Source of the DNA: Alphaproteobacteria bacterium
GTDB lineage: Bacteria; Pseudomonadota; Alphaproteobacteria; Sphingomonadales; Emcibacteraceae
DNA: 17,479 bases
NCBI GenBank assembly: GCA_002401545.1
Contig: NVTJ01000013.1
Span: 1-17,479 of the forward strand
Reading direction: 5' to 3'
The notes under the pieces were generated by a model. The model was not told the origin of the DNA. It saw nothing but the letters and a program-made list of their open reading frames with translations, and searched no databases. This document shows, piece after piece, positions 6,475 through 13,759 of this stretch. A program made the position numbers and the translations under genes. Every line of letters begins with the position of its first letter. The stretch's first letter is position 1.

Positions 6475-7332
6475 CTATTTTTCAATACGCTTGATAAAGC
6501 TTAAAGGTGGGGAGTCCGTCTGGAAACTGACGATGTCGATAACTTCCCGCAGGGGGTCAATGCTGACCCGCATATGATGGGCGTTGGCATGGAGCAGGTG
6601 CATATCATCGAGCATAAACCCCACATGTCCGGGGAAAAAAGCAATATCACCCTGCTGGGGAACGTCATCATCGGCAAGTGGTGAGCCAATGGCTTTTGCC
6701 TGTTGATCGCTGTCGCGGGGGACCGAAATGCCCGTGGCGGCAAAGGATAATTGTATTAAGGCCGAACAGTCTATGCCGCCGCTGCTTTTCCCGCCCCACA
6801 GATAGGGGGCATAAAGGAATTTCAAGGCTTCTGATGTCGGGTTGGTGCCAAATATCTTGCTGATATGAGTAGCAAATATCCAGTTGCCGTCCGCAAGCGG
6901 GACAAAGCCCCCGGTGGGAACTTCATTGGTAACGGATACATTGGACATCATGAAAACCTGCCCTGCCGGGGGGCTTTTCGGGTCTGGTTCGGTGAAAATA
7001 TGGCTGCAAAGATTTGTCACATGATGGGTGGAGGGAAATAAATCAGGGCTTAAGGCATCCGCCCGGCAATAGCCCACATAATTGTCGCTTTCGGCCTGTC
7101 CCCATGCCCAGCCTTCCCTGATTTCATAAACTGTGAAAACCTCACCGTAAAGAAGCTGGCTGAGCAGGGTGGATTTATCATCCGGTTCGCTGTGAAGATT
7201 GGCCAGGCCATGAACCAGCTGATATTCCCGGCCCTCACAATAGCGGTCGGCCTTGAGGTATCCTTTGAGCGAACTTGCTGCCAGATCCGCGCGCTGAGGT
7301 GTCAGCCTTGGGTCCCGTTCCTGATCAGACAT
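6475..7332 (-). CDS. NlpC/P60 (C40) cysteine peptidase with SH3-like domains
   Basis: A 285-residue putative gamma-D-glutamyl-diamino acid endopeptidase acting on cell-wall peptides. The N-terminal half resembles bacterial SH3 folds (GLANLHSEPDDKSTLLSQLLYGEVFTV...GWAWGQ...YVGYC, about 40-95, and a second unit to about 155). The C-terminal NlpC/P60 domain shows the catalytic Cys in GIDCSALIQ (C189), the His in PGHVGFML (H236) and a third polar His (H248). No signal peptide is visible, so it may act on imported muropeptides or be exported unconventionally. I chose ATG 7332 because GAGGA lies 8 bases upstream. It overlaps the end of the MarR gene by 8 bases, indicating translational coupling. 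It is the last gene of the unknown-pepA-marR-P60 operon. Confidence 0.88.
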   Translation of the reverse strand: MSDQERDPRLTPQRADLAASSLKGYLKADRYCEGREYQLVHGLANLHSEPDDKSTLLSQLLYGEVFTVYEIREGWAWGQAESDNYVGYCRADALSPDLFPSTHHVTNLCSHIFTEPDPKSPPAGQVFMMSNVSVTNEVPTGGFVPLADGNWIFATHISKIFGTNPTSEALKFLYAPYLWGGKSSGGIDCSALIQLSFAATGISVPRDSDQQAKAIGSPLADDDVPQQGDIAFFPGHVGFMLDDMHLLHANAHHMRVSIDPLREVIDIVSFQTDSPPLSFIKRIEK

Positions 7333-7684
7333 TTTCATTTTCCTCAGTGTGATGGGCTGTTTCCATTTTATCGGCAAAATCCGTCAGGAAGACGGCCCCT
7401 TTTACCGTGCGTCCAATCAGGACATTTCTTTTGTCCGCATCGTCCCTTGTTCTTTTGACCAGACCCAGAGCGCTTAAGGTGTCAACGGCTCTGGTGATCA
7501 CCGGTTTTGAAACATTCAGGGCTTTGGCCAGTCCCCGGACCGTATGTGGTGGTGGCTTCAGATAAATCCGAAGTAACAATGCCAGTTGCCGGGATGTGAG
7601 GTTAAAGTCCCGTGACCGGACGATATCGGTCAGGGTGTGCATCCATAATCTTAAGCCCTTATGACCATTTAAATCAATATTCAT
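7325..7684 (-). CDS. MarR-family winged-helix regulator (short)
   Basis: A 119-residue DNA-binding protein. A helix-turn-helix is visible in VRGLAKALNVSKPVITRAVDTLSALGLVKR (about 49-78), followed by the wing RDDADKRNVLIGRTVKG, where the D..DKR pattern is the MarR family hallmark. It is shorter than most MarR proteins (about 140-150), with a brief C-terminal helix and an acidic tail. The ligand is unknown. Its place between the aminopeptidase and the P60 peptidase suggests it controls that operon, but I saw no clear operator. The ATG at 7684 has only a weak ribosome binding site (GATGG). The 71 bases between it and the aminopeptidase stop show no convincing promoter. Confidence 0.82.
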   Translation of the reverse strand: MNIDLNGHKGLRLWMHTLTDIVRSRDFNLTSRQLALLLRIYLKPPPHTVRGLAKALNVSKPVITRAVDTLSALGLVKRTRDDADKRNVLIGRTVKGAVFLTDFADKMETAHHTEENENV

Positions 7685-7755
7685 GCTTTAAACCATCGTT
7701 TATTGTTTGCCGAATACTGCCCGTATAATGGTCATTCTGCAACTTATTTCAGGCA

Positions 7756-9141
7756 TTACTTGCAAAAGCGGCTTTTCAGGTAAGCGAAGACTGTTCGCAG
7801 GCCCATGGCTTCGCCCCCTTTGGGGCGTCCGGGCTGATCCGTCATATTCCAGGCAAAGACATCGAAATGCACCCATTTTTCCGGCCTGTCGACAAAATGT
7901 TTCAGGAAAAGCGCCGCCATGATTGCGCCACCGTAAGGACCAGACCCCATATTATTGAGATCGGCACAATCTGATTTAAGTCCGGGGGCGTAAGGGGCAT
8001 AGAGCGGCAGACGCCAGACCGGATCATTTTCGCTTTCGGAATATTGGGCGAGAGATCGGGCCAGCGCGTCATCATCAGTGAAGAAGGGGACAATGGCAGG
8101 CCCCATGGCAACACGTGCGGCCCCGGTCAGGGTGGCGAAATCAAGGATCAGGTCAGGGTTGTCTTCCGAGGCCAGAGCCAGAGCATCGCACAGTACCAGT
8201 CGTCCTTCCGCGTCGGTATTGTCCACCTCAACGGTGGTGCCTTTATAGGTTTTGATAATATCGCCGGGGCGGAAGGCATCGCCGGATATATTATTTTCCA
8301 CCGCCGGGATCAACAGGCGAAGTCTGATATCAAGGCCACTTTCCATGATTAGTTGAGCCAGTCCCAGGGTATGTGCCGCGCCGCCCATGTCTTTTTTCAT
8401 GATCCGCATTCCGCCCGACGGTTTTATGTCCAGCCCGCCGGTATCAAAACAGACGCCTTTGCCGACCAGAGTGACTTTGGGGGCATCCATTCGGCCCCAG
8501 ACCATATCCAGCAGACGCGGCTGATTTGTGGCGGCTCTGCCAACGGCGTGAATGGCATTAAAGCCTTTGTGCAGCAGGTCACGCCCAAGGGTTTCGCTAA
8601 AGTCCGCGCCGTGCCGCCCCGACAGGTCTTTCATCACCGCAGACAGATGGCTCGGCCCCATGTCACAGGTGGGCGTATTGACCAGGTCCCGCACCAGCGT
8701 AATGGCGCTGATGATAGCGGTGATTTCTTTCAGGTTATGTTTGTCTTTCAGGACCAGAACGGCATTTCTGCTATTCTTTTTCTTCAGGTAATGATCAAAT
8801 TTATATTGGGCTAATGCCCAGATGATCGGCTCAAGAGAGGGGGCCTTATCATCCATGAGGCGATACTGACCATTCGGCAGATTTTTGACCACAGAGGCTA
8901 TGGCCCAGGGGTCGGTCAAGTCGTCAGATGCCCCCAATCCGAAGGCAACAGCGGCCAGCCCGCCGTCCGCACCGGCAAGTTTCAGGATGTCATTTTTGTC
9001 GCCGGTGAAATTATTGTCCCTGACCCATCTGGACTGGGCGGGACTCAGGGTTTCGAGCCAATGTTTCAGCCCTGTGTGTGACACGGCGTGAATGGGGATG
9101 GCGGCATCATAGCCTTTGGTTGTCAGATATTCTGAACTCAT
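7756..9141 (-). CDS. M17 leucyl aminopeptidase family protein
   Basis: A 461-residue cytosolic metallo-aminopeptidase that removes N-terminal residues from peptides. Two metals are bound by residues in VGKGVCFDTGGLDIKPSGGMRIMKKDMGGAA (about 226-256; Lys228 and Asp233 among them) and the family signature NTDAEGRL (308-315), both intact, so the enzyme should be active. It belongs to the PepB-like M17 branch rather than being assuredly PepA, hence no symbol. I chose ATG 9141 because AAGGAAG lies 7 bases upstream. The GTG at 9147 is too close to that site. Only 12 bases separate it from the stop of the unknown membrane protein upstream, and the ribosome binding site overlaps that gene's end region, so the two are likely coupled. 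Confidence 0.92.
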   Translation of the reverse strand: MSSEYLTTKGYDAAIPIHAVSHTGLKHWLETLSPAQSRWVRDNNFTGDKNDILKLAGADGGLAAVAFGLGASDDLTDPWAIASVVKNLPNGQYRLMDDKAPSLEPIIWALAQYKFDHYLKKKNSRNAVLVLKDKHNLKEITAIISAITLVRDLVNTPTCDMGPSHLSAVMKDLSGRHGADFSETLGRDLLHKGFNAIHAVGRAATNQPRLLDMVWGRMDAPKVTLVGKGVCFDTGGLDIKPSGGMRIMKKDMGGAAHTLGLAQLIMESGLDIRLRLLIPAVENNISGDAFRPGDIIKTYKGTTVEVDNTDAEGRLVLCDALALASEDNPDLILDFATLTGAARVAMGPAIVPFFTDDDALARSLAQYSESENDPVWRLPLYAPYAPGLKSDCADLNNMGSGPYGGAIMAALFLKHFVDRPEKWVHFDVFAWNMTDQPGRPKGGEAMGLRTVFAYLKSRFCK

Positions 9142-9153
9142 AACCACACTTCC

Positions 9154-9852
9154 TTACAGATTGCAGCTTCTTACCGTTATGTCAGCAAAGGACCTGCGGC
9201 CGGAAACGATAGCGAAACGATATTCTTTATTCTTGATGACCACGCTATGGTACAGGGGTAATATCCCGGTCGCCTTATGGGTCTCGCCGCCGGGCAGGGT
9301 GAAACTTGCAGTTACCTGTTTTGTGGGGTCAAACCAGGCTTCCGGATTACCGTCCTCATTAAGGGTCGGGCTGCCTTTTCCGGTGACGGTGATCAGGCCG
9401 CGGTAAAAGCTGGCCGCACCGTCAGTCTGCTGGGAAACAGGGGTGGATATGACAAATCTTTTGCTTACGGATTGTTCGGAACATTGCCCGTCCTTCGACA
9501 GGCCTGTGATCAGGGTCATCATTCTTTCCGTTTTGATTCCGTCTGCGGCCTTCTGGTTGATCACCAGCAACAAATTTTGAATCCCGGAATTTGGCAAAAG
9601 CTTCTGTATTTTATCCAGAGCCGCTTCGGCATTGCCCAGTTCAAGGCGCATTTTTTTCAACTCTGTGGTCTGCTGGTTGAATTTATCTGCGTTATATACG
9701 ATACTGTTCAGGGCAATTTCCTGCCCCGTATCAAAGGCAAAATAACTGGACCCGATAATGGTGGCTAGAAAAAGAATGAATTTGATCAGCGTCCAGAATC
9801 TCTGGCTGCGGCGTTTTTGAAGTTCTTTTCTGCGGGCAAGGCCGAGTGACAT
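9154..9852 (-). CDS. Membrane-anchored protein of unknown function
   Basis: I do not recognise a named family. The 232-residue protein starts with a basic patch (ARRKELQKRRSQR), then one hydrophobic segment at about 20-41 (WTLIKFILFLATIIGSSYFAF). This makes a single-pass inner-membrane protein with the bulk probably outside the cytoplasm by the positive-inside rule. A helical, coiled-coil-like stretch follows (about 57-88, FNQQTTELKKMRLELGNAEAALDKIQKLL), and then a beta-rich domain to the end. Two cysteines, in GQCSEQ and at the C-terminus (RSCNL), could form a disulfide. It heads the operon with the M17 aminopeptidase 12 bases downstream. The ATG at 9852 is preceded by GGAA about 10 bases away. 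A structural or scaffolding role is possible but unsupported. Confidence 0.85.
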   Translation of the reverse strand: MSLGLARRKELQKRRSQRFWTLIKFILFLATIIGSSYFAFDTGQEIALNSIVYNADKFNQQTTELKKMRLELGNAEAALDKIQKLLPNSGIQNLLLVINQKAADGIKTERMMTLITGLSKDGQCSEQSVSKRFVISTPVSQQTDGAASFYRGLITVTGKGSPTLNEDGNPEAWFDPTKQVTASFTLPGGETHKATGILPLYHSVVIKNKEYRFAIVSGRRSFADITVRSCNL

Positions 9853-9889
9853 GTTTTTCTATGTTCCGAAAGTTGGGTTTGTGAATAGG

Positions 9890-9918
9890 ACTTTAAACCA
9901 GAAAATTGAACTTCTCAA
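9890..9918 (-). promoter_or_regulatory. Probable promoter of the unknown-aminopeptidase-MarR-P60 operon
   Basis: Minus-strand TTGAGA (9913-9918, 5 of 6) and TAAAGT (9890-9895, 4 of 6) are separated by 17 bases. A start near 9883 would give a 30-base leader. This places the operon under its own promoter, downstream of paaE, although read-through from paaE is also possible. Confidence 0.45.
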
Positions 9919-9938
9919 TGGTTATTGTCTTTTGTGGC

Positions 9939-9958
9939 TGAGCTATTTGTCCAGCTCA
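9939..9958 (-). terminator. Weak hairpin at the end of paaE
   Basis: TGAGCT (9953-9958 on the minus strand, including the paaE stop) pairs with AGCTCA (9939-9944) around an 8-base loop. No U-tract follows, so at best it is a processing or pausing hairpin and not a proven terminator. Confidence 0.25.
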
Positions 9959-11038
9959 CCTCTCATCAAAATCAACGACAATTCTTTCGGTCAGGGGGTG
10001 GGACTGGCAGGTCAGGATGAAACCTTCTTCAATCTCTTCCTCTTCAAGTGAATAGTTGATTTCCATATTGACCTTGCCTTCAATTAATTTGGCCCGGCAG
10101 GTGCAGCAGACGCCACCCTTGCAGGCAAAGGGCAGGTCAGCCCCCCGTTCCATGGCGGCATCCAGAATACTCATCCCCCCCATATCCAGATCAAAATTAA
10201 ATTCGTCACCGTCAACAATAACGGTGATTTTACTCATTTTGCCGGACAGGTCGGTATTTTCCGCAGCTGAGTCCTGTGTTTTGCCCTGGGCAGATGTTGG
10301 TGAAGTGAAGAGTTCAAAATGGATGTTTTCCTTGGACATACCCCTGCTTTTCAGGGTAGCGGACACATCATTGATCATACTTTCCGGGCCACAGAGATAA
10401 ACTTCGTCTGCCCCACTTCCGGGGATCAGCTTGTCCATGACCTGCATCGCCTTTTCGCCGGTGATCCGGCCTGAAAACAGGTCAATATCCTGATCTTCGC
10501 GGGACAGGATATTGATCATGTTAAAGCGGCTGATAAAAGAATTCTTCAGATCAATCAGGCCCTCGCGGAAGATAATGGATTTGCGGGTTTTATTGCCATA
10601 AACCAGTGTGAAGGTACTTTTTGGCTCATGAACCAGAATGGTGCGGATGATGGAAATCAACGGCGTAATGCCGCTGCCGGCGGCAAAGCCCACATAATGC
10701 TTTTTATGGGCTGTATCCAGGGGCGTGAAAAAATTGCCCATAGGCGTCATGACGTCAAGCATATCACCTTTTTTCAGCACGTCATTGGCAAAGCAGGAAA
10801 ACAGACCACCCTTGATTTTTTTGACCGCAACGCGCAGTTCATTGTCATAAAGACCGCTACAGATGGAATAGGACCGCCTTGTATCCTCGCCGTCGATCAC
10901 GGTTTTCAGGGTCAGATACTGCCCGGCGTTAAATTGATATTCTGCGTGAAGCGCGCGCGGGACATCAAAGGCAATGGAAACCGTGTCATCGGTTTCCTGT
11001 CTGATATTGGAAATCCTCAGGGAATGAAATACGGGCAT
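9956..11038 (-). CDS. paaE: Phenylacetyl-CoA epoxidase reductase subunit PaaE
   Basis: Electron-transfer subunit that passes electrons from NADPH through FAD and a plant-type [2Fe-2S] centre to the PaaA diiron site. At 360 residues it shows the FAD-binding RRSYS motif (54-58), the nucleotide motif GSGITP (121-126) with CGPESM (216-221), and the C-terminal ferredoxin domain with C306-x4-C311-x2-C314 and C344. All cluster ligands are present. The start is ATG 11038, with AGGATT 8 bases upstream overlapping the paaD stop. The open frame continues upstream to 11248 but that part overlaps paaD and is not protein-like. It is the last gene of paaABCDE. Confidence 0.96.
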   Translation of the reverse strand: MPVFHSLRISNIRQETDDTVSIAFDVPRALHAEYQFNAGQYLTLKTVIDGEDTRRSYSICSGLYDNELRVAVKKIKGGLFSCFANDVLKKGDMLDVMTPMGNFFTPLDTAHKKHYVGFAAGSGITPLISIIRTILVHEPKSTFTLVYGNKTRKSIIFREGLIDLKNSFISRFNMINILSREDQDIDLFSGRITGEKAMQVMDKLIPGSGADEVYLCGPESMINDVSATLKSRGMSKENIHFELFTSPTSAQGKTQDSAAENTDLSGKMSKITVIVDGDEFNFDLDMGGMSILDAAMERGADLPFACKGGVCCTCRAKLIEGKVNMEINYSLEEEEIEEGFILTCQSHPLTERIVVDFDER

Positions 11039-11048
11039 TATATTAATC

Positions 11049-11555
11049 CTAAATACACTTGAAATAGTCGAATGGTTCCCGGCAGTCAAGGCAGCGGTAA
11101 AGCGCCTTGCAGGCTGTTGAGCCAAATTCGCTGATTTGTTCGCTGTTATCTGATTTGCATCTGGGGCAGGATATTTTCTTTTGGCCACCAAAGAGGACGC
11201 TTTTGTTGGTGGTGGTTTTTTCCGGCGGGGCAATACCATAAGCTTCAAGTTTTTTCCTGCCTTCTTCCGTCATCCAGTCCGTGGTCCAGGCCGGGGAAAG
11301 CCGGGTGGTGATGACGGGGTCCGGATAGCCGTGGTTGATGAGCGTCTCTGTAATTTGTTCCTCAAGCATATACATGGCGGGACAACCGGAATAGGTTGGG
11401 GAGATGACGATTTCCAGTTGTCCGTCAATGGTATCTTTTACCTCACGCGCTATGCCAAGATCGACAATGGACAACACGGGAATTTCCGGGTCCTTCACCT
11501 CCTCCAGCAAAGCCCATATGACGGCGGGGTCAAAATTTTTGGCGGCTGAGGTCAC
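11049..11555 (-). CDS. paaD: Phenylacetate degradation protein PaaD (DUF59/MIP18 type)
   Basis: A 168-residue protein required for an active epoxidase in known systems, thought to help insert iron or Fe-S centres. The N-terminal DUF59 domain shows IWALLEEVKDPEIPVLSIVDLGI and the TYSGCP motif (C58). The C-terminal zinc-ribbon-like tail CPRC...C...C..C ends in FKCI (C130, C133, C149, C155, C158, C167). I chose GTG 11555, 4 bases after the paaC stop, with GAGTGG 7 bases upstream. The GTG at 11570 inside the end of paaC is an alternative that adds five residues. The frame further upstream lies within paaC. paaE follows after 10 bases. Confidence 0.93.
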   Translation of the reverse strand: MTSAAKNFDPAVIWALLEEVKDPEIPVLSIVDLGIAREVKDTIDGQLEIVISPTYSGCPAMYMLEEQITETLINHGYPDPVITTRLSPAWTTDWMTEEGRKKLEAYGIAPPEKTTTNKSVLFGGQKKISCPRCKSDNSEQISEFGSTACKALYRCLDCREPFDYFKCI

Positions 11556-11559
11556 GGCT

Positions 11560-12330
11560 TTACCACTCACAGCCCGGATAACGCCGCTGCATATATTGCA
11601 TATCGGCGATGATATAACCAAAATATTCCGTGTGAATACCCTCAGCTTTGCCGCCTGTCTGTGCCCAGCCATCAGCAGGAACCGTCAGGGTCGCCTGTTT
11701 CAGAACCTGTTCGATAATCTCGTTCCAGTCCGCTTTCAGGGCTGCGACATCAACGGAAATGCCGTCTTTCAACAACCTGTTTTCAGCATCGGTCATGGTG
11801 AATAATTCACCGGTATAGGTCCATAGACTGTCAACAGACTTTTGCGCCCTCTCATGGCTCTCTTCGGTGCCATCGCCCAGACGGATCAACCATTCGCTGC
11901 TGAAACGCAGGTGATAGGTCACCTCTTTCAGGGATTTAGCGCCGATGGCTGCCAACTGGCTGTCGCTGGAGCCGGCAAGGGCCGCATAAAATAATTTGTT
12001 ATAGGCACTCATGAAGAACAGGCGCACAATCGTATCGCCCCAGTCACCATTGGGGACTTCTGTCAGCAGGTTGTTGCGGAAATCCTTTTCATCGCGCCGA
12101 TAGGCAAAGTCATCTTCGGTTTTCCCTGCACCCTCGGCCTCTGCGGCATAGCTATAAAGCTCGCGGGACTGCCCGATCATGTCGAGCGCACAGTTCATCA
12201 GCGCCATTTCCATCTCTATGGATGGGGCGCGAAAGCACCATTCGGCCATGCGGTGGCCAATGATCAGTCCATTGTCGCCGATCTGGGCGGCATAATGAAC
12301 AAGGGCATCTTGTTTGGATAGCTCAGTCAT
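11560..12330 (-). CDS. paaC: Phenylacetyl-CoA epoxidase structural subunit PaaC
   Basis: A 256-residue ferritin-like helical protein that pairs with PaaA in the (PaaAC)2 core and helps hold the phenylacetyl-CoA. It matches the family along its length: IGHRMAEWCFRAPSIEMEMALMNCALDMIGQSRELY near the start, then NGDWGDTIVRLFFMSAYNKLFYAAL and LKEVTYHLRFSSEWLIRLGDGTEESHERAQ. It resembles PaaA in fold but family members lack a working diiron site. Its ATG overlaps the paaB stop by one base (TAATG), a translational coupling arrangement. Confidence 0.96.
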   Translation of the reverse strand: MTELSKQDALVHYAAQIGDNGLIIGHRMAEWCFRAPSIEMEMALMNCALDMIGQSRELYSYAAEAEGAGKTEDDFAYRRDEKDFRNNLLTEVPNGDWGDTIVRLFFMSAYNKLFYAALAGSSDSQLAAIGAKSLKEVTYHLRFSSEWLIRLGDGTEESHERAQKSVDSLWTYTGELFTMTDAENRLLKDGISVDVAALKADWNEIIEQVLKQATLTVPADGWAQTGGKAEGIHTEYFGYIIADMQYMQRRYPGCEW

Positions 12331-12629
12331 TACATTTTCCCCGCGCCTTTTGGGATGTCATAGAAAGTGGGATGGCGATAGATTTTATCGTCCGCCGGTT
12401 CAAACAGGCTTTCCTTGTCTTCCGGTTTGGAGGCGGTGATGGCGTTTGAAGGCACGACCCAGATGCTGATGCCTTCGCTGCGGCGGGTATAGACGTCCCG
12501 GGCGGCTTCCATGGCCATTTCAGAATCGCTGGCATGAACACTGCCACAATGTTTATGGTCTAATCCGGCTTTGCTGCGGATGAATACTTCCCAGAGGGGC
12601 CATTCTTGTTCTTTGGCTTGTTCAGTCAT
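12330..12629 (-). CDS. paaB: Phenylacetyl-CoA epoxidase subunit PaaB
   Basis: A 99-residue protein with the PaaB pattern WPLWEVFIRSKAGLDHKHCGSVHASDSEMAMEAARDVYTRRSEGISIWVVPS, full length for the family. PaaB bridges PaaAC dimers in the epoxidase complex and has no known catalytic residues. The ATG at 12629 follows AAAGGA at 9 bases. It sits 31 bases after paaA and its stop overlaps the paaC start. Confidence 0.96.
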   Translation of the reverse strand: MTEQAKEQEWPLWEVFIRSKAGLDHKHCGSVHASDSEMAMEAARDVYTRRSEGISIWVVPSNAITASKPEDKESLFEPADDKIYRHPTFYDIPKGAGKM

Positions 12630-12660
12630 TTTTAAATCCTTTTAAAATCCTGCCAATCGC

Positions 12661-13653
12661 TTAGGCGACTTGCTTTTTCTGTTGTTTTTCGGCATAGGCG
12701 CCGGCGGCCTCGCGGACCCAGGCACCCTCTTCATGGGCCTTCAGATGGGCGGCGACGCGCTGTTTGTTGCAGGGGCCGTTGCCGTTGATTACATTGCCAA
12801 ATTCTTCCCAGTCTATCTGGCCGTAATCATAATGGCCGCGCTCTTCATTCCATTTCAGGTCAGGGTCGGGCAGGGTAATGCCAAGAAATTCGGCCTGGGG
12901 TACGGTGGCGTCAATAAATTCCTGACGCAGTTGATCATTTGATTTCTTCTTGATTTTCCATTTCATGGACTGGGCGGAATGGGGGCTGTCGGCATCATTG
13001 GGGCCAAACATCATCAGCGAGGGCCACCAGAATCGGTTGACGGATTCCTGTAACATTTCCTTCTGCTCATCGCTGCCTCTGGACAGGGTAAGCAGCAGCT
13101 CATAGCCCTGACGCTGATGGAAGCTTTCTTCCTTGCAGATGCGAATCATCGCCCGGGAATAGGGGCCGTAGGAGCCGCGGGACAGGGCCACCTGATTGGT
13201 GATGGCCGCCCCATCAACCAGCCAGCCTATGGTGCCCATATCTGCCCAGCTTAACGCGGGATAGTTAAAGATGGAGGAATATTTGGCTTTGCCGGTCTGA
13301 AGCTGCTCAATCATTTTTGCACGGGTTGTGCCAAGGGTTTCAGCGGCGGAGTATATATAAAGACCATGACCGCCTTCGTCCTGAATTTTAGCCAGTAAAA
13401 TAACTTTCCGGCGCAGGCTGGGCGCGCGGCTGAGCCAGTTGCCTTCGGGCTGCATACCGATCACTTCGGAATGGGCATGTTGTGACATCTGGCGCACCAG
13501 CGTTTTGCGGTAAGCGTCCGGCATCCATTCCTGCGGTTCTATTTTGATATTATCGTCTATTTTCTGCTGAAAGATTTCTTCCAGCCTTGCCTGCTCCTCT
13601 GATGTGGGTTCAGCAATTTCGATCGGCTTCTGGATTGAAGTATCTCCGTACAT
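12661..13653 (-). CDS. paaA: Phenylacetyl-CoA epoxidase catalytic subunit PaaA
   Basis: Diiron monooxygenase subunit that forms the 1,2-epoxide on the ring of phenylacetyl-CoA, the step that destroys aromaticity in the aerobic CoA pathway. The 330-residue protein has both ExxH iron-binding motifs, in QDEGGHG (E93-H96) and CKEESFHQ (E176-H179), with a further acidic ligand candidate in HAHSEVIGM (E63). It is full length, with the conserved C-terminal part NGNGPCNKQRVAAHLKAHEEGAWVREA. The ATG at 13653 is preceded by AAGAAAG. It is the first gene of paaABCDE, 106 bases downstream of paaX, and has its own promoter and operator candidates in that gap. Confidence 0.97.
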   Translation of the reverse strand: MYGDTSIQKPIEIAEPTSEEQARLEEIFQQKIDDNIKIEPQEWMPDAYRKTLVRQMSQHAHSEVIGMQPEGNWLSRAPSLRRKVILLAKIQDEGGHGLYIYSAAETLGTTRAKMIEQLQTGKAKYSSIFNYPALSWADMGTIGWLVDGAAITNQVALSRGSYGPYSRAMIRICKEESFHQRQGYELLLTLSRGSDEQKEMLQESVNRFWWPSLMMFGPNDADSPHSAQSMKWKIKKKSNDQLRQEFIDATVPQAEFLGITLPDPDLKWNEERGHYDYGQIDWEEFGNVINGNGPCNKQRVAAHLKAHEEGAWVREAAGAYAEKQQKKQVA

Positions 13654-13703
13654 AGCGCGTCTTTCTTGTCAGGGAAAAATATTTAATATCTGTAATAAAT
13701 CTC

Positions 13704-13732
13704 AATATGTAACATAAAATATAAAAAATCAA
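13704..13732 (-). promoter_or_regulatory. Candidate paaABCDE promoter
   Basis: Minus-strand TTGATT (13727-13732) and CATATT (13704-13709), each 4 of 6 to consensus, are spaced by 17 bases in very AT-rich DNA. Initiation near 13697 would give a leader of about 44 bases. A second possible -10, a perfect TATAAT at 13748-13753, lacks a recognisable -35. Either would be covered by one of the two TGWTACA sites described next. Confidence 0.5.
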
Positions 13733-13750
13733 GAAAAAATGTATCATATT
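13707..13750 (-). promoter_or_regulatory. Putative PaaX operator pair
   Basis: Two near-palindromic 9-mers, ATGATACAT (13739-13747) and ATGTTACAT (13707-13715), share the form ATGWTACAT and start 32 bases apart, about three helical turns. The 15 bases AATATGATACATTTT (13736-13750) fit the published E. coli PaaX consensus WWTRTGATTCGYGWT, as I recall it, at 12 of 15 positions. The second site fits at 11. One site lies on the -10 and the other just upstream of the -35 of the promoter candidate, as suits a repressor. Binding is inferred. Confidence 0.45.
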
Positions 13751-13759
13751 ATAATATTT

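Noticed and set aside
12670..12942. Plus-strand open frame opposite paaA with hydrophobic residues
   Set aside because: It is antisense to paaA, has no ribosome binding site and no family resemblance.
13744..13757. ATATTATAATAT palindrome after the paaX stop as a terminator
   Set aside because: It is a pure A/T stem in AT-rich DNA, too weak to terminate. It is better explained by a -10-like element.
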